DNA of 38,092 bases from an uncultured Clostridia bacterium (GCA_944381245.1 CALWKK010000007.1:1-38092), one strand, 5' to 3'. Shown: positions 24,224 through 33,250, counted from the first letter of the stretch. Program-made: numbers and translations. The notes: a model not told the origin generated them from the letters alone.

Positions 24224-25159
24224 ATGGATAAATTTTTAAAAACATTAGAAAAAAAAGATGCATTAATATTACAAAACGAGTCTTTAAAAAAACATTGTTC
24301 TTTCGGAATTGGTGGAATAGCTAAATTATTTATTTATTGTAATAATGTTAAAACATTAAAATTAATTCATGAAAATTTTAAAAAATATTATATTATTGGT
24401 TATGGAACTAATGTTCTTTTTGATGATAAGAAAAACAAAATTCCATTTGTAAAATTAGACGGTTATTTTAAGAAAATTTCATTCAAAGGTATATATGTTA
24501 CGGCTGGAGCTGGAGTTAATTTATTTAAATTAAATTGTGAATTAAAAGAAAAAGGATTAGGTGGATTAGAATTTACTTATGGGATACCGGGGAGTGTTGG
24601 TGGCGCTATTTTTATGAATGCAGGTGCATTTGGACAAGAAATTGGCAATTATGTAAGCTCTGTTAAAGTTTTTGACGGAAAGAAGATATTTTGGACAAAT
24701 TCATTTCAATTCTTTTATAGAAATAGTTCTTTTAAGAAAAAAAATTTAATAATTTTAAGTGTTAAATTTAAACTGTTTATTTCAAATAAAGAAAAAATTG
24801 AAAAATTACAAAATAAATATTTTTTGCAACGCAAAGCTTCACAACCTTACGATAAAAAATCTGCTGGTAGCGTATTTAAAAGAATATATTTTGAAAATAA
24901 ATTGATAATTCCTGCAAAAATTATTGACAACTTAGGCCTAAAAGGTGTTAAAATAAATGATGCACAAGTAAGTGAAAAGCATGCTGGTTTTATTATTAAT
25001 AACAATAATGCTAAATTTAAAGATGTTATAAAATTAATTTTAAAAATTAAAAAAACTGTAAAAAATAAAGCACATATTAATTTGGAAGAAGAAATTGTTA
25101 TATTAAAAGGAAAAACAAATGTACATTTTGGGAGATTATCATACACACACAACATATAG
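24224..25159 (+). CDS. murB: UDP-N-acetylenolpyruvoylglucosamine reductase
   Basis: MurB reduces enolpyruvyl-UDP-GlcNAc to UDP-MurNAc with NADPH and FAD in peptidoglycan synthesis. Visible: FGIGGIAKLF, IIGYGTNVLFDD, GLGGLEFTYGIPGSVGGAIF MNAGAFGQE, FFYRNSSFK, SAGSVFKR (active-site Ser), GVKINDAQVSEKHAGFIIN and the terminal INLEEEIVIL (active-site Glu). At 311 residues the last ~20 (after EEEIVILKG) go beyond the family end because the frame runs 41 bases into the next gene. A conserved type IIb MurB; murB heads the PHP-whiA operon. Confidence 0.95.
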   Translation: MDKFLKTLEKKDALILQNESLKKHCSFGIGGIAKLFIYCNNVKTLKLIHENFKKYYIIGYGTNVLFDDKKNKIPFVKLDGYFKKISFKGIYVTAGAGVNLFKLNCELKEKGLGGLEFTYGIPGSVGGAIFMNAGAFGQEIGNYVSSVKVFDGKKIFWTNSFQFFYRNSSFKKKNLIILSVKFKLFISNKEKIEKLQNKYFLQRKASQPYDKKSAGSVFKRIYFENKLIIPAKIIDNLGLKGVKINDAQVSEKHAGFIINNNNAKFKDVIKLILKIKKTVKNKAHINLEEEIVILKGKTNVHFGRLSYTHNI

Positions 25160-25883
25160 TCATGGAAAAAATTCAGTTTTAGAAAATGCTTTAATTGCAA
25201 AGAAAAAAGGATTAAAGGAAATAGCAATAACTGATCATGGAATTAACCACAAATGTTTTGCTGTTAAAAAATCTGACCTTGAAAAGCTAAGGCAAGACTG
25301 TAATGAAGCCGAAAAATTAACTGGTATTAAAATATATTTAGGATTAGAATGCAATTTTATATCTTACGATGGTGATATTGATGTTGATAAAGATGTTTTA
25401 AAATATCTTGATATATTTTTAGTTGGTTATCATAAACTTGTTAAAGCAAAAACTAAAAAAGAAGAAATTTCTTTATTTCTCCGTAACAATATTTCAAAAA
25501 TTTTTCCAGTTTCTAAAAGTCAAATTGACAAAAATACAAATATGTATATCAATGCTATGAAAAAATACAATATTAATATTATAACCCATTTAAACCATTC
25601 AATGAAAGTCGATGTTATGAAAGTGGCTTTAGAAGCAAAAAAACACAATATTTTAATTGAACTTAATGGCAAGCGTATTTGTTTCTCAGATAAGGAAATG
25701 CTTGATATGGCTAATGCCGGCGTTAAATTTATTATAAACAGCGATGCACATAGTTGCAATAAAGTTGGAGAAGTTAACAATGCGATAAATCTTGTTACAA
25801 GATTAAATATCCCTCATGATTTGGTTGTGAATTTAGACAAACTTCCAAAATTTAAAGGAAATGAAAATGAACTCATTCAGTAA
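25119..25883 (+). CDS. PHP-domain phosphoesterase
   Basis: 254 residues of the polymerase/histidinol phosphatase (PHP) fold. Metal ligands in order: GDYHTHTTYSHG, ITDHG, GLECNFI, VGYHK, ITHLNHS, ELNGKR and NSDAHS, all intact, so an active metal-dependent phosphoesterase is likely. Its substrate is unknown. AAAGG stands 8 bases before the ATG. It overlaps murB by 41 bases and whiA by 17, so the three are tightly coupled. PHP proteins between murB and whiA are a known feature of Clostridia. Confidence 0.92.
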   Translation: MYILGDYHTHTTYSHGKNSVLENALIAKKKGLKEIAITDHGINHKCFAVKKSDLEKLRQDCNEAEKLTGIKIYLGLECNFISYDGDIDVDKDVLKYLDIFLVGYHKLVKAKTKKEEISLFLRNNISKIFPVSKSQIDKNTNMYINAMKKYNINIITHLNHSMKVDVMKVALEAKKHNILIELNGKRICFSDKEMLDMANAGVKFIINSDAHSCNKVGEVNNAINLVTRLNIPHDLVVNLDKLPKFKGNENELIQ

Positions 25884-26817
25884 AGAATCTAAAATTGAAA
25901 TTTTAAACGTGAATAATAAAGTTGATATTCCTTTTTTATTTGCGCTTTTTTTATGTTGTGGAGATTTTGATGATTCAGGTAACATCTTTATTACGTCTGA
26001 TTTAGAAAATTTAGATTTATTTCTCAAAAAAAATTTAAGCAGACTTTACAAAAAATATGGGCTTGAAAATTTTAATAAAGATGATATTCAACAATTTAAT
26101 TCTTTTAAAATAAAAAATTTAAACTTTTACAAAATAAAATTTTGCAATAATATTTTAGAAAATTTATTTGATGCAATTAATATAAACCTTGAAAAATCTC
26201 TTCGTGAAAATTTATTTATCATTAGCCATAATGATTTATTTACAAAAGATTTTATAAAAGGTATGTATGTGGGTTGTGCTACCTCAAGTATAAAAATAAG
26301 CGAAAAGCCAAATGAAAAAACAAACACTGGATATCACCTTGAATTTTCATCTAAGAATTTATTGCTTATGAAAGAATTTAGTCAAATGATATCAAAATTT
26401 AACATTTTGCCTAAATTAATAACTCGTAAAAAAAATTACGTTTTGTATCTAAAAGATTCTCAACAAGTTTGTGATCTTTTGGCTTTAATAGGAGCTAATG
26501 GAGCCGTTGTGTCACTTGTCGATGAAATGGTTAAACGAGATTTTAGAAATAAAATAAATCGACAAACAAATTGCTTGAGTGGTAATATTACCAAAACAGT
26601 TGATGCAAGCATAAAACAACTTGATGCAATAAAAAAAATAGATAACAAAATAGGATTAGAAAATTTACCTTCAGATTTATATGACGTTGCTTTAATGAGA
26701 TTAGCAAATCCCGAGGAACCACTCTCAACATTACTTAAATTATCTAATATAAATTTAACAAAAAGTGGGCTTAATCATAGATTAAAAAAAATAATTTCAA
26801 TTGCTGATAAATTATGA
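25867..26817 (+). CDS. whiA: DNA-binding protein WhiA
   Basis: WhiA has a degenerate LAGLIDADG homing-endonuclease-like domain and a C-terminal helix-turn-helix; it acts in cell division and chromosome segregation in Bacillus and in sporulation septation in Streptomyces. Visible: FTKDFIKGMYVGCATSSIKI, GYHLEFSS, NYVLYLKDSQQVCDLLALIG, EMVKRDFRNKINRQTNCLSGN and the HTH region LSNINLTKSGLNHRLKKI. I chose the ATG at 25867 (316 residues) with AAAGGAA 6-8 bases upstream over the ATG at 25861. It overlaps the PHP gene. Its usual neighbours rapZ and yvcK are absent here. Confidence 0.94.
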   Translation: MNSFSKESKIEILNVNNKVDIPFLFALFLCCGDFDDSGNIFITSDLENLDLFLKKNLSRLYKKYGLENFNKDDIQQFNSFKIKNLNFYKIKFCNNILENLFDAININLEKSLRENLFIISHNDLFTKDFIKGMYVGCATSSIKISEKPNEKTNTGYHLEFSSKNLLLMKEFSQMISKFNILPKLITRKKNYVLYLKDSQQVCDLLALIGANGAVVSLVDEMVKRDFRNKINRQTNCLSGNITKTVDASIKQLDAIKKIDNKIGLENLPSDLYDVALMRLANPEEPLSTLLKLSNINLTKSGLNHRLKKIISIADKL

Positions 26818-26826
26818 ATAAAATTC

Positions 26827-26855
26827 TTGTAAAACTAGATTAAAAAGAGTAAACT
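26827..26855 (+). promoter_or_regulatory. Promoter of dnaE-pfkA, predicted leaderless
   Basis: TTGTAA at 26827-26832, 17-bp spacer, TAAACT at 26850-26855, 6 bases to the ATG at 26862; no Shine-Dalgarno sequence. Confidence 0.65.
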
Positions 26856-26861
26856 AAAAAC

Positions 26862-29800
26862 ATGAACAAATTCGTACATTTACACAATCATACAGAATTC
26901 AGTTTACTTGATGGCAATGCTAAAATAAAAAAATTAGTAGAATTAACTAAAGAAAGAAATTGGCCAGCTGTTGCTATAACTGACCATGGAAATATGTTTG
27001 GAGCTCTTCAGTTTTATACAACTTGTTTAGCTAACGATATAAAACCAATTATAGGAACCGAGTTTTATATTTGCGAAGATTTAAATATAAAATCTGGCAA
27101 ACATAGATCGTATCATCAAATTTTAATTGCTAAAAATCAAGAAGGATATAAAAATCTACTTAAATTAAATTCTATAGCATTTAAAGATGGATTTTATTAC
27201 AATCCAAGGATTGATTTTAAAACTTTGGAAAAATATTCTGAAGGATTAATTTGTTTAAGTGCATGTTTGGCTGGTAAAATTCCGCAAGAAATTTTGATGG
27301 GACAATATGATCAAGCAAAACAAACAGCTATTTGGTTTAAAAATTTATTTGGCGATGACTTTTATCTAGAAATTCAAAATCACGGATTGGCCGAACAACA
27401 AGAAGTTAATAAATTTTTAAAAAATTTATCAGTTGAATTAAACATTAAGTTAGTTGCGACTAACGATTGCCATTATATTAACAAAGAAGATGCAGCAGCA
27501 CAAGACATTTTAATGTGCGTTAATATGGGAAAAAAATACGATGATCCTGATAGATTAAAATTTGATACGGATGAATTTTACTATAAAGATTATGATCAAA
27601 TGAAATTAGCAATGGTTGGTTATGAAGAAGCTTTGGAAACAACACTCGAAATTGCAAATAAATGTGACGTTTTGATAAAATCAAAAGCACATTCTGAATT
27701 CCCTAATATTGACAAAAAATATGTAATGCCTGCTGACCAAAACTACATTCCTAAATATGTACCTGAAAATGGAATGACTTGTTTTGAATTTTTAAAACAT
27801 TTAACATATGAAGGACTTAAGAAAAAATATAAGGAATTAACTCCTAAAATTTTAGAAAGAGCTGAAAGTGAATTAGAAATTATAAATTCTCAACACTTCG
27901 TTGAATATTTCTTAATTGTTTGGGACTATATAAATTATGCAAAAAAACAAGGAATACCGGTTGGCCCAGGACGTGGCTCTGGAGCTGGAAGTATTGTTGC
28001 TTATGCAAGTGGAATAACTCAAGTGGATCCTATTAAATATGATTTAATTTTTGAAAGATTTATTCATAAAGAAAGAGTTTCAATGCCTGACTTCGATGTC
28101 GATTTTGATGTTGATAGAAGAGGTGAAGTTATTGAATATGTTAAAAGAAAATATTCTAATGACAATGTTGCTTTAATTATAACTTTTGGAACAATGGCTG
28201 CGAAAAATGCTATTCGTGATGTTGCCAGAACTTTGAATATGCCTTATTCAGAAGTAGATAAAATAACAAAATTAATTCCTAATAAACTCCCTTCAGGCAT
28301 TAAAAAGCCACCTGTATTAAAATATTATTTTGGTCAGACAGGAAAAGAAGAAAATGATAAATTTATAATTCCAGAATTAAAAGAATTATATGACAATAAT
28401 CCTGAAATAAAAAGAATTATTGATTTTGCAACAAAGTTGGAAGGTAGTCCAAGAAATACTTCAACTCATGCAGCTGGAGTTTTAATTGCACCAGATAGAG
28501 TTGATAATTTTGTTCCTTTGGCAAGAAATGGCAACGATATAACAACACAATTTAATATGATTGAGCTTGAACAACTAGGACTTTTAAAAATGGATTTTTT
28601 GGGGCTCAAAACTTTGACAGATATAAACAGTGCTTTAAAATATGTTAAGGAAACTAAAAATCTTGATATTGATTTCTACGATATGGAATACAATGATAAA
28701 AATGTTTTTGATCTTATAAGTTCGGGCAAAACTGATGCTATCTTTCAGTTAGAAAGTGAAGGAATGAAGAAATTCATGAAAGATTTAAAGCCCGATTGTT
28801 TAGAAGATATAATTGCTGGGATATCATTATACAGACCCGGCCCAATGGATTCAATTCCAAAATATATAAAAAATAAACAAAATCCTAAGGATATTGTTTA
28901 CGCACATCCTTGCTTAGAACCAATATTGAATGTTACATATGGTTGTATTGTTTATCAAGAACAAGTTATGAAAATATTTCAAGTTATGGGTGGCTATAAT
29001 ATGGGACAGGCCGACAATGTTAGAAGAATTATGGGTAAAAAGAAAGTTGATAAAATGCCAGCTGAAAAGAAAAAATTTATTGAAGGTCAAGTTGATCCAA
29101 CTGGAAGAGCTTCTATTCCTGGAGCAATAAAATTAGGAATACCAAGAGAAACAGCTGAACAAGTTTTTGCCGAAATGGAGTCTTTCGCACAATATGCTTT
29201 CAATAAATCTCACGCAGCTTGTTACGCATTTTTAGCTTATCAAACAGCTTATTTAAAATGCTATCACGAAATAGAGTTTTTGTGTGCTGTTTTAAATAAT
29301 CGTATTACCAATTCAGATGAAATAAAAAAATATATAATGTACACAAAAGAAGAAGGATTTCAAGTTTTGCCACCGGATATTAACAAAAGTTTAACCTATT
29401 TTTCAGTCGAAAATGGAAATTTAAGATTTGGTCTTTCTGCAATAAAAAACGTCGGTATTAGTGTCATGGAAAATATTATAAAAGAAAGAGAAAATAATGG
29501 CGCTTTTATAGATTTTATGGATTTTATAAAAAGAATTGATTCTCAAGCAAGAAACAAAAGATGTTTAGAAAGCCTTATCCTTGCAGGAGCATTTGATTCC
29601 TTTGGTATACATCGTTCTCAATTAATGAATGTTTATGAAACAGCAGTTAATAGGGTTAATAATCAAAATAAAAATCAAGCAAATGGACAGTTCTCTTTAT
29701 TTGATAAAGATAATTGTTCATATTTAGAAGATAAATTAATATATCCAAATATTAATGAATATTCAAAAGATATGTTATTAAAATTTGAAAAAGAAGTTGT

Positions 29801-30464
29801 TGGAACTTATCTTTCAGGGCATCCTTTAGATAATTATTTAGATAAATTTAAATCTTTTACATTAAATTCTAAAATGTTAATCCCAAAGGAAAGTATAGAT
29901 GAATTATCAAATGAAAATGATGAAGAAAAAAACCTTGACACTTCATTAATATATAACGAAGATATTCATAATGATATGTCAGTTGTTTGTGGAGGAATAA
30001 TAACCGAAGTTAAAAAAACAATTACTAAATCTTCAAACAAAGAAATGTGTTTTTGTAAAATTGAAGATTTATATGGAACCATCGATTTAACAGTTTTCCC
30101 AAATAACTATAAAAATTTAAAACAATTGTTAATTGAAGATAGTTTAATAACAGTTTATGGTAAATTAAATATTAGAGATGGAGAAGCTCCAACAGTTATA
30201 GTTGAAAAGATAGCACCTTGGAATGAAATAAAAAAAGTTGAATATAATAAACAAAAATTGTTTTTAAAATTTGATTTAACTAATATTGATTTGTACAATA
30301 AAATAATTAGTATACTAGCACTATATCCAGGTAATTGCGAAGTTATTATAAAATGTAGTACTACCAATAATGCTTTTAAACTAAATAAAACCGTTTCAAT
30401 CTCACAATATCTATTAAGCGAATTAATTGGGTTATTACCTGAAAATAATATAGTTGTAAAATAG
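26862..30464 (+). CDS. dnaE: DNA polymerase III alpha subunit (DnaE)
   Basis: 1200 residues, full length. Order: N-terminal PHP domain (VHLHNHTEFSLLDG, AITDHGNMFG, NDCHYIN), polymerase palm with catalytic aspartates in MPDFDVDFD (residues 408-416), GRGSGAGSIVAYASGI, THAAGVLIA, RPGPMDSIPKYI, VYQEQVMKI, RIMGKKK, FAQYAFNKSHAACYAFLAYQ, helix-hairpin-helix region (LESLILAGAFDSFG) and an OB-fold (SVVCGGIITEVKKTI) near the C-terminus. It is DnaE1-type; a PolC is not in the window. PHP metal-binding residues look intact. Followed by pfkA 8 bases later, the normal Clostridia pair. Confidence 0.97.
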   Translation: MNKFVHLHNHTEFSLLDGNAKIKKLVELTKERNWPAVAITDHGNMFGALQFYTTCLANDIKPIIGTEFYICEDLNIKSGKHRSYHQILIAKNQEGYKNLLKLNSIAFKDGFYYNPRIDFKTLEKYSEGLICLSACLAGKIPQEILMGQYDQAKQTAIWFKNLFGDDFYLEIQNHGLAEQQEVNKFLKNLSVELNIKLVATNDCHYINKEDAAAQDILMCVNMGKKYDDPDRLKFDTDEFYYKDYDQMKLAMVGYEEALETTLEIANKCDVLIKSKAHSEFPNIDKKYVMPADQNYIPKYVPENGMTCFEFLKHLTYEGLKKKYKELTPKILERAESELEIINSQHFVEYFLIVWDYINYAKKQGIPVGPGRGSGAGSIVAYASGITQVDPIKYDLIFERFIHKERVSMPDFDVDFDVDRRGEVIEYVKRKYSNDNVALIITFGTMAAKNAIRDVARTLNMPYSEVDKITKLIPNKLPSGIKKPPVLKYYFGQTGKEENDKFIIPELKELYDNNPEIKRIIDFATKLEGSPRNTSTHAAGVLIAPDRVDNFVPLARNGNDITTQFNMIELEQLGLLKMDFLGLKTLTDINSALKYVKETKNLDIDFYDMEYNDKNVFDLISSGKTDAIFQLESEGMKKFMKDLKPDCLEDIIAGISLYRPGPMDSIPKYIKNKQNPKDIVYAHPCLEPILNVTYGCIVYQEQVMKIFQVMGGYNMGQADNVRRIMGKKKVDKMPAEKKKFIEGQVDPTGRASIPGAIKLGIPRETAEQVFAEMESFAQYAFNKSHAACYAFLAYQTAYLKCYHEIEFLCAVLNNRITNSDEIKKYIMYTKEEGFQVLPPDINKSLTYFSVENGNLRFGLSAIKNVGISVMENIIKERENNGAFIDFMDFIKRIDSQARNKRCLESLILAGAFDSFGIHRSQLMNVYETAVNRVNNQNKNQANGQFSLFDKDNCSYLEDKLIYPNINEYSKDMLLKFEKEVVGTYLSGHPLDNYLDKFKSFTLNSKMLIPKESIDELSNENDEEKNLDTSLIYNEDIHNDMSVVCGGIITEVKKTITKSSNKEMCFCKIEDLYGTIDLTVFPNNYKNLKQLLIEDSLITVYGKLNIRDGEAPTVIVEKIAPWNEIKKVEYNKQKLFLKFDLTNIDLYNKIISILALYPGNCEVIIKCSTTNNAFKLNKTVSISQYLLSELIGLLPENNIVVK

Positions 30465-30472
30465 GAGATTTT

Positions 30473-31369
30473 ATGAAAATAGGAATTTTAACAAGTGGTG
30501 GTGATGCCCCAGGTATGAATGCTATACTTTACAAATTAATTTCTTCAGTTGATAATGACACAAAAATTATAGCTTTTATCAATGGTTATCAAGGATTAAT
30601 TGAAAATAATTTTATTGTTTTAGAAAAAAAATTAGTTATGAATTGTTCTCATTTGGGAGGTTCCATTATAAAATCCGGAAGAAGTGAAGAATTCAAAACA
30701 AAACAAGGATTTAAAAAAGCCTTGACAAACATAATTTTAAATAAACTCAATTTGTTAATTATTCTTGGAGGCGATGGAAGTTTTAAAGGGGCAAAAGAAT
30801 TAATTGCAAATGATATTAAAGTAATATTTGTTCCATGCACAATTGATAATGATCTCGAATATTCAACTCAAACACTAGGATTTGATTCAGCTGTTAATGC
30901 AGTTGTTGAATCATTTGATAAAATAAAACAAACAATGCTTTCTAATAATAGAATTTTTCTTTGTGAAGTAATGGGGCGCCATTGTCCAGATATTGCAAAA
31001 ACTTGTTTTAAAGCCACTGACTCCACATATTTAATTTCCAAAAAACAAGATCTTAATTTAAAAAAAATTTATAAAAGTATTTCTATTGCATTGGAAAAAG
31101 GTGAAGAGGCTCCTTCAATTATAGTAAAAGAAAATCTCGTTAACATTTATAATTTAGCTAAAGATATCCAGAATTATTTTGATATTGAGACAAGAGCTTG
31201 TCAAATTGGATATATACAACGAGGAACACAACCTTCTGTTTTTGATAGAATTTATGCTAGAGATTTTGTTATAGAAATAATAAATTGTATTAAACAAAAC
31301 ATAAATAATGTCGCTTTAGGAATAAAAAACAATGAAATATTTAAACTTAATTTAAGAAATGATTTATGA
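30473..31369 (+). CDS. pfkA: 6-phosphofructokinase with altered sugar-binding residues
   Basis: 298 residues, about 20 shorter than typical PfkA at the C-terminus. ATP-site motifs are kept: LTSGGDAPGMN, IILGGDGSFKGAKEL, and the catalytic TIDND (PCTIDNDLEYSTQTLGFDSA, D127 equivalent). RIFLCEVMGR and ETR (R243) are also kept. But the LIPE motif that supplies E222 reads LISK, and the GHIQRGG motif that supplies H249 reads GYIQRGT. Both residues contact fructose 6-phosphate in the E. coli enzyme. So activity with fructose 6-phosphate may be weaker or the substrate changed. AGGAG precedes the ATG. Cotranscribed with dnaE. Confidence 0.9.
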   Translation: MKIGILTSGGDAPGMNAILYKLISSVDNDTKIIAFINGYQGLIENNFIVLEKKLVMNCSHLGGSIIKSGRSEEFKTKQGFKKALTNIILNKLNLLIILGGDGSFKGAKELIANDIKVIFVPCTIDNDLEYSTQTLGFDSAVNAVVESFDKIKQTMLSNNRIFLCEVMGRHCPDIAKTCFKATDSTYLISKKQDLNLKKIYKSISIALEKGEEAPSIIVKENLVNIYNLAKDIQNYFDIETRACQIGYIQRGTQPSVFDRIYARDFVIEIINCIKQNINNVALGIKNNEIFKLNLRNDL

Positions 31370-31380
31370 TTTATTTATTT

Positions 31381-31416
31381 AAAAATACTAATCTGCAGAT
31401 TAGTATTTTATTTTTG
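31381..31416. terminator. Bidirectional terminator between pfkA and DUF378 gene
   Basis: Perfect 24-bp palindrome AATACTAATCTG/CAGATTAGTATT (31384-31407) with A-run before and T-run after; the minus-strand stop codon follows at 31408. Confidence 0.85.
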
Positions 31417-31683
31417 CCCAAAATTATTAGATAGTTTTTCTTCATTTTCTTCCAATTTTTTTAATGGCAATCTATCTTTAACTATATTAATCTTTCCTTT
31501 TTGTCTTATTGCTGAAACAATAAGCCAAATTGCAGCAAAACCAAATAAAATATATATAATTCGACTAAACATACTTGATTGAGTTCCAAAAAAACCAGCT
31601 ATTATGTCATATTGCAACATTCCAATACTTAACCAGTTGATACTTCCGAACAATACAATTAAAAATGATATAAATGTTATCAT
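31408..31683 (-). CDS. Small DUF378 (YuzA-like) membrane protein
   Basis: 91 residues from the ATG at 31683. Two membrane segments: ITFISFLIVLFGSINWLSIG and FSRIIYILFGFAAIWLIVSA, with YDIIAGFFGTQSSMFSRI between. FxGxxNW(L) followed by D(I/L)VaxxFG is the DUF378 signature. A charged tail follows. AAGGA lies 8 bases upstream; an upstream ATG at 31737 would add 18 basic residues. Function unknown. It is divergent from the fibre-like gene. Confidence 0.85.
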   Translation of the reverse strand: MITFISFLIVLFGSINWLSIGMLQYDIIAGFFGTQSSMFSRIIYILFGFAAIWLIVSAIRQKGKINIVKDRLPLKKLEENEEKLSNNFGQK

Positions 31684-31795
31684 ACTTTTATTCCTTTTTT
31701 TTATTTTTTTCATTTTTTTAAAAAATATTCTTGTCACTAAAAATTGCTTTTATCATAATTTAAACTTATTATGTTTTATTAAGGAGAATAAATAT

Positions 31796-33214
31796 ATGAA
31801 TAAAGATACTGCAAGCATTAAAATTGAAGAGCTTGAAAAAAGATTGTATTCAATAACTAAAAATCAAAATTCTTATAAACTCGAAATTGATAACATGAAC
31901 AATAATATTCAAAACATTGCAAATTTTAAATTTTATGATTCAATTAAATTTTTTGATAAAAGGTGGGGCGTTGGCTCGGTTCGTCATGATAGAATTTTCT
32001 TTCTTTGCAAACCACATACTTTAACAAAAATCAAAATTAAAGCTAATATTTTTTTCATTTCATCTAAAGAAGTTGCATTAACTCCTTATTTTAGAGTTTT
32101 ATTAAATAACTTGAATTTATCAACAGGTATAATTTACGAAAAAAAATATTCAATATCTCAATCTGGTACTTATGAATATACAATAGATTTCGATTATGAT
32201 TTCTATCCAATAAAAGAAGACAATACTTTTCAAATTTTAACTCATGCAGGCACTACTGACTACTTAACAGGAACTTCGGGAATAACAAAATTTGAAGTTA
32301 CAATTTTTGGAACCGATATAAGTATTATTAATAGAAGAAACGATCTTCGACTCTTTATAACAAAAGATAACTATTATTTAACTAAACAAACTGAAACTGC
32401 TTGCGAATATTTATGCACACCAACTAATAATGTAAATATTAATGGAGTATACACAAAATCCGAAAAATTAAATGCTAATCATCCTTCATTTTATAATAGA
32501 ATTCACCCATTTAACTATTTTTATTTGCCTCGTATTGAGTTTGATACTTCTACAAATAAATTTATTTGTAACAATTCTATCCCTTATTTTTATCATTGCT
32601 ATTCAATGAATAGCGTTATGTATTTAGGAAAAGAAAACCTTCCAGATGGTGAAATTCCGTTATTAGTTGGTAGTTTTGGACCAACATACACCGTCGGACA
32701 CCCCATGAACGACTCTGACAGAAATACAAATTTAGGAGTTTCTAACACGAATAACGATTGTGCGTTATGTTATGCCAAACATGATGACAACGGAGTTATG
32801 AAAAATATAAAAATGCAACTAAACGGTGTTAATGTTCCGGGAATTTGGGTAGATAACTGTTGTGTTTTTGCAAAAGATTGGGAAGATCATCAAGGATTAA
32901 GACCAAACTGCTATGTTGCAACAAATTCGCTTGGTGAAATTTATTTCTTACCAGCAGAAAACAGTGATTATTCTGTTTATGTTGGAAAAGGACATCAAGT
33001 TAATGCATATATGCAAAGCGATCTTTCAATTAATGTTTACAGACGTTGGCATAATAATGTTTATAAAAACACTTTAGTTTATAATTCTGATACAGAACGT
33101 TATGAATTGTCAAATGCTCTAAATATATTTGAAAATTCTATAGAGTTTTTTGAAGGTTATAATAATGACTATTTTATTAACAAACTAGGAACATGGGAAT
33201 ATATAAAAGGCTAA
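31796..33214 (+). CDS. Unknown 472-residue protein, fibre-like in appearance
   Basis: I chose the ATG at 31796, which has AAGGAG 7 bases upstream; an open frame from 31604 adds 64 residues read through the divergent gene. The N-terminus (about 1-45) is a heptad-like charged helix (IEELEKRLYSITKN, LEIDNMNNNIQNIA) that could be a trimeric coiled coil. The remainder is rich in Tyr, Asn, Thr and Phe with alternating strands and little helix, and the end is Trp/Cys containing (NCCVFAKDWEDHQGLRPNCY; INVYRRWHNNVYKN). There is no signal peptide or membrane segment. This pattern resembles phage tail or receptor-binding fibres, but no phage genes are near. I recognise no family. Confidence 0.7.
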   Translation: MNKDTASIKIEELEKRLYSITKNQNSYKLEIDNMNNNIQNIANFKFYDSIKFFDKRWGVGSVRHDRIFFLCKPHTLTKIKIKANIFFISSKEVALTPYFRVLLNNLNLSTGIIYEKKYSISQSGTYEYTIDFDYDFYPIKEDNTFQILTHAGTTDYLTGTSGITKFEVTIFGTDISIINRRNDLRLFITKDNYYLTKQTETACEYLCTPTNNVNINGVYTKSEKLNANHPSFYNRIHPFNYFYLPRIEFDTSTNKFICNNSIPYFYHCYSMNSVMYLGKENLPDGEIPLLVGSFGPTYTVGHPMNDSDRNTNLGVSNTNNDCALCYAKHDDNGVMKNIKMQLNGVNVPGIWVDNCCVFAKDWEDHQGLRPNCYVATNSLGEIYFLPAENSDYSVYVGKGHQVNAYMQSDLSINVYRRWHNNVYKNTLVYNSDTERYELSNALNIFENSIEFFEGYNNDYFINKLGTWEYIKG

Positions 33215-33218
33215 AAAT

Positions 33219-33250
33219 AAAAATAGAAAAGCATAGCTTTTCTATTTTTT
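33219..33250. terminator. Bidirectional terminator between the fibre-like gene and ftsH
   Basis: AAAAATAGAAAAGC, loop ATA, GCTTTTCTATTTTT; the ftsH stop (33244-33242) is inside the right arm. Confidence 0.88.

Noticed and set aside
31604..31795. 64-residue hydrophobic N-terminal extension of the fibre-like protein
   Set aside because: It lies antisense to the DUF378 gene; the ATG at 31796 has AAGGAG and the extension has none.
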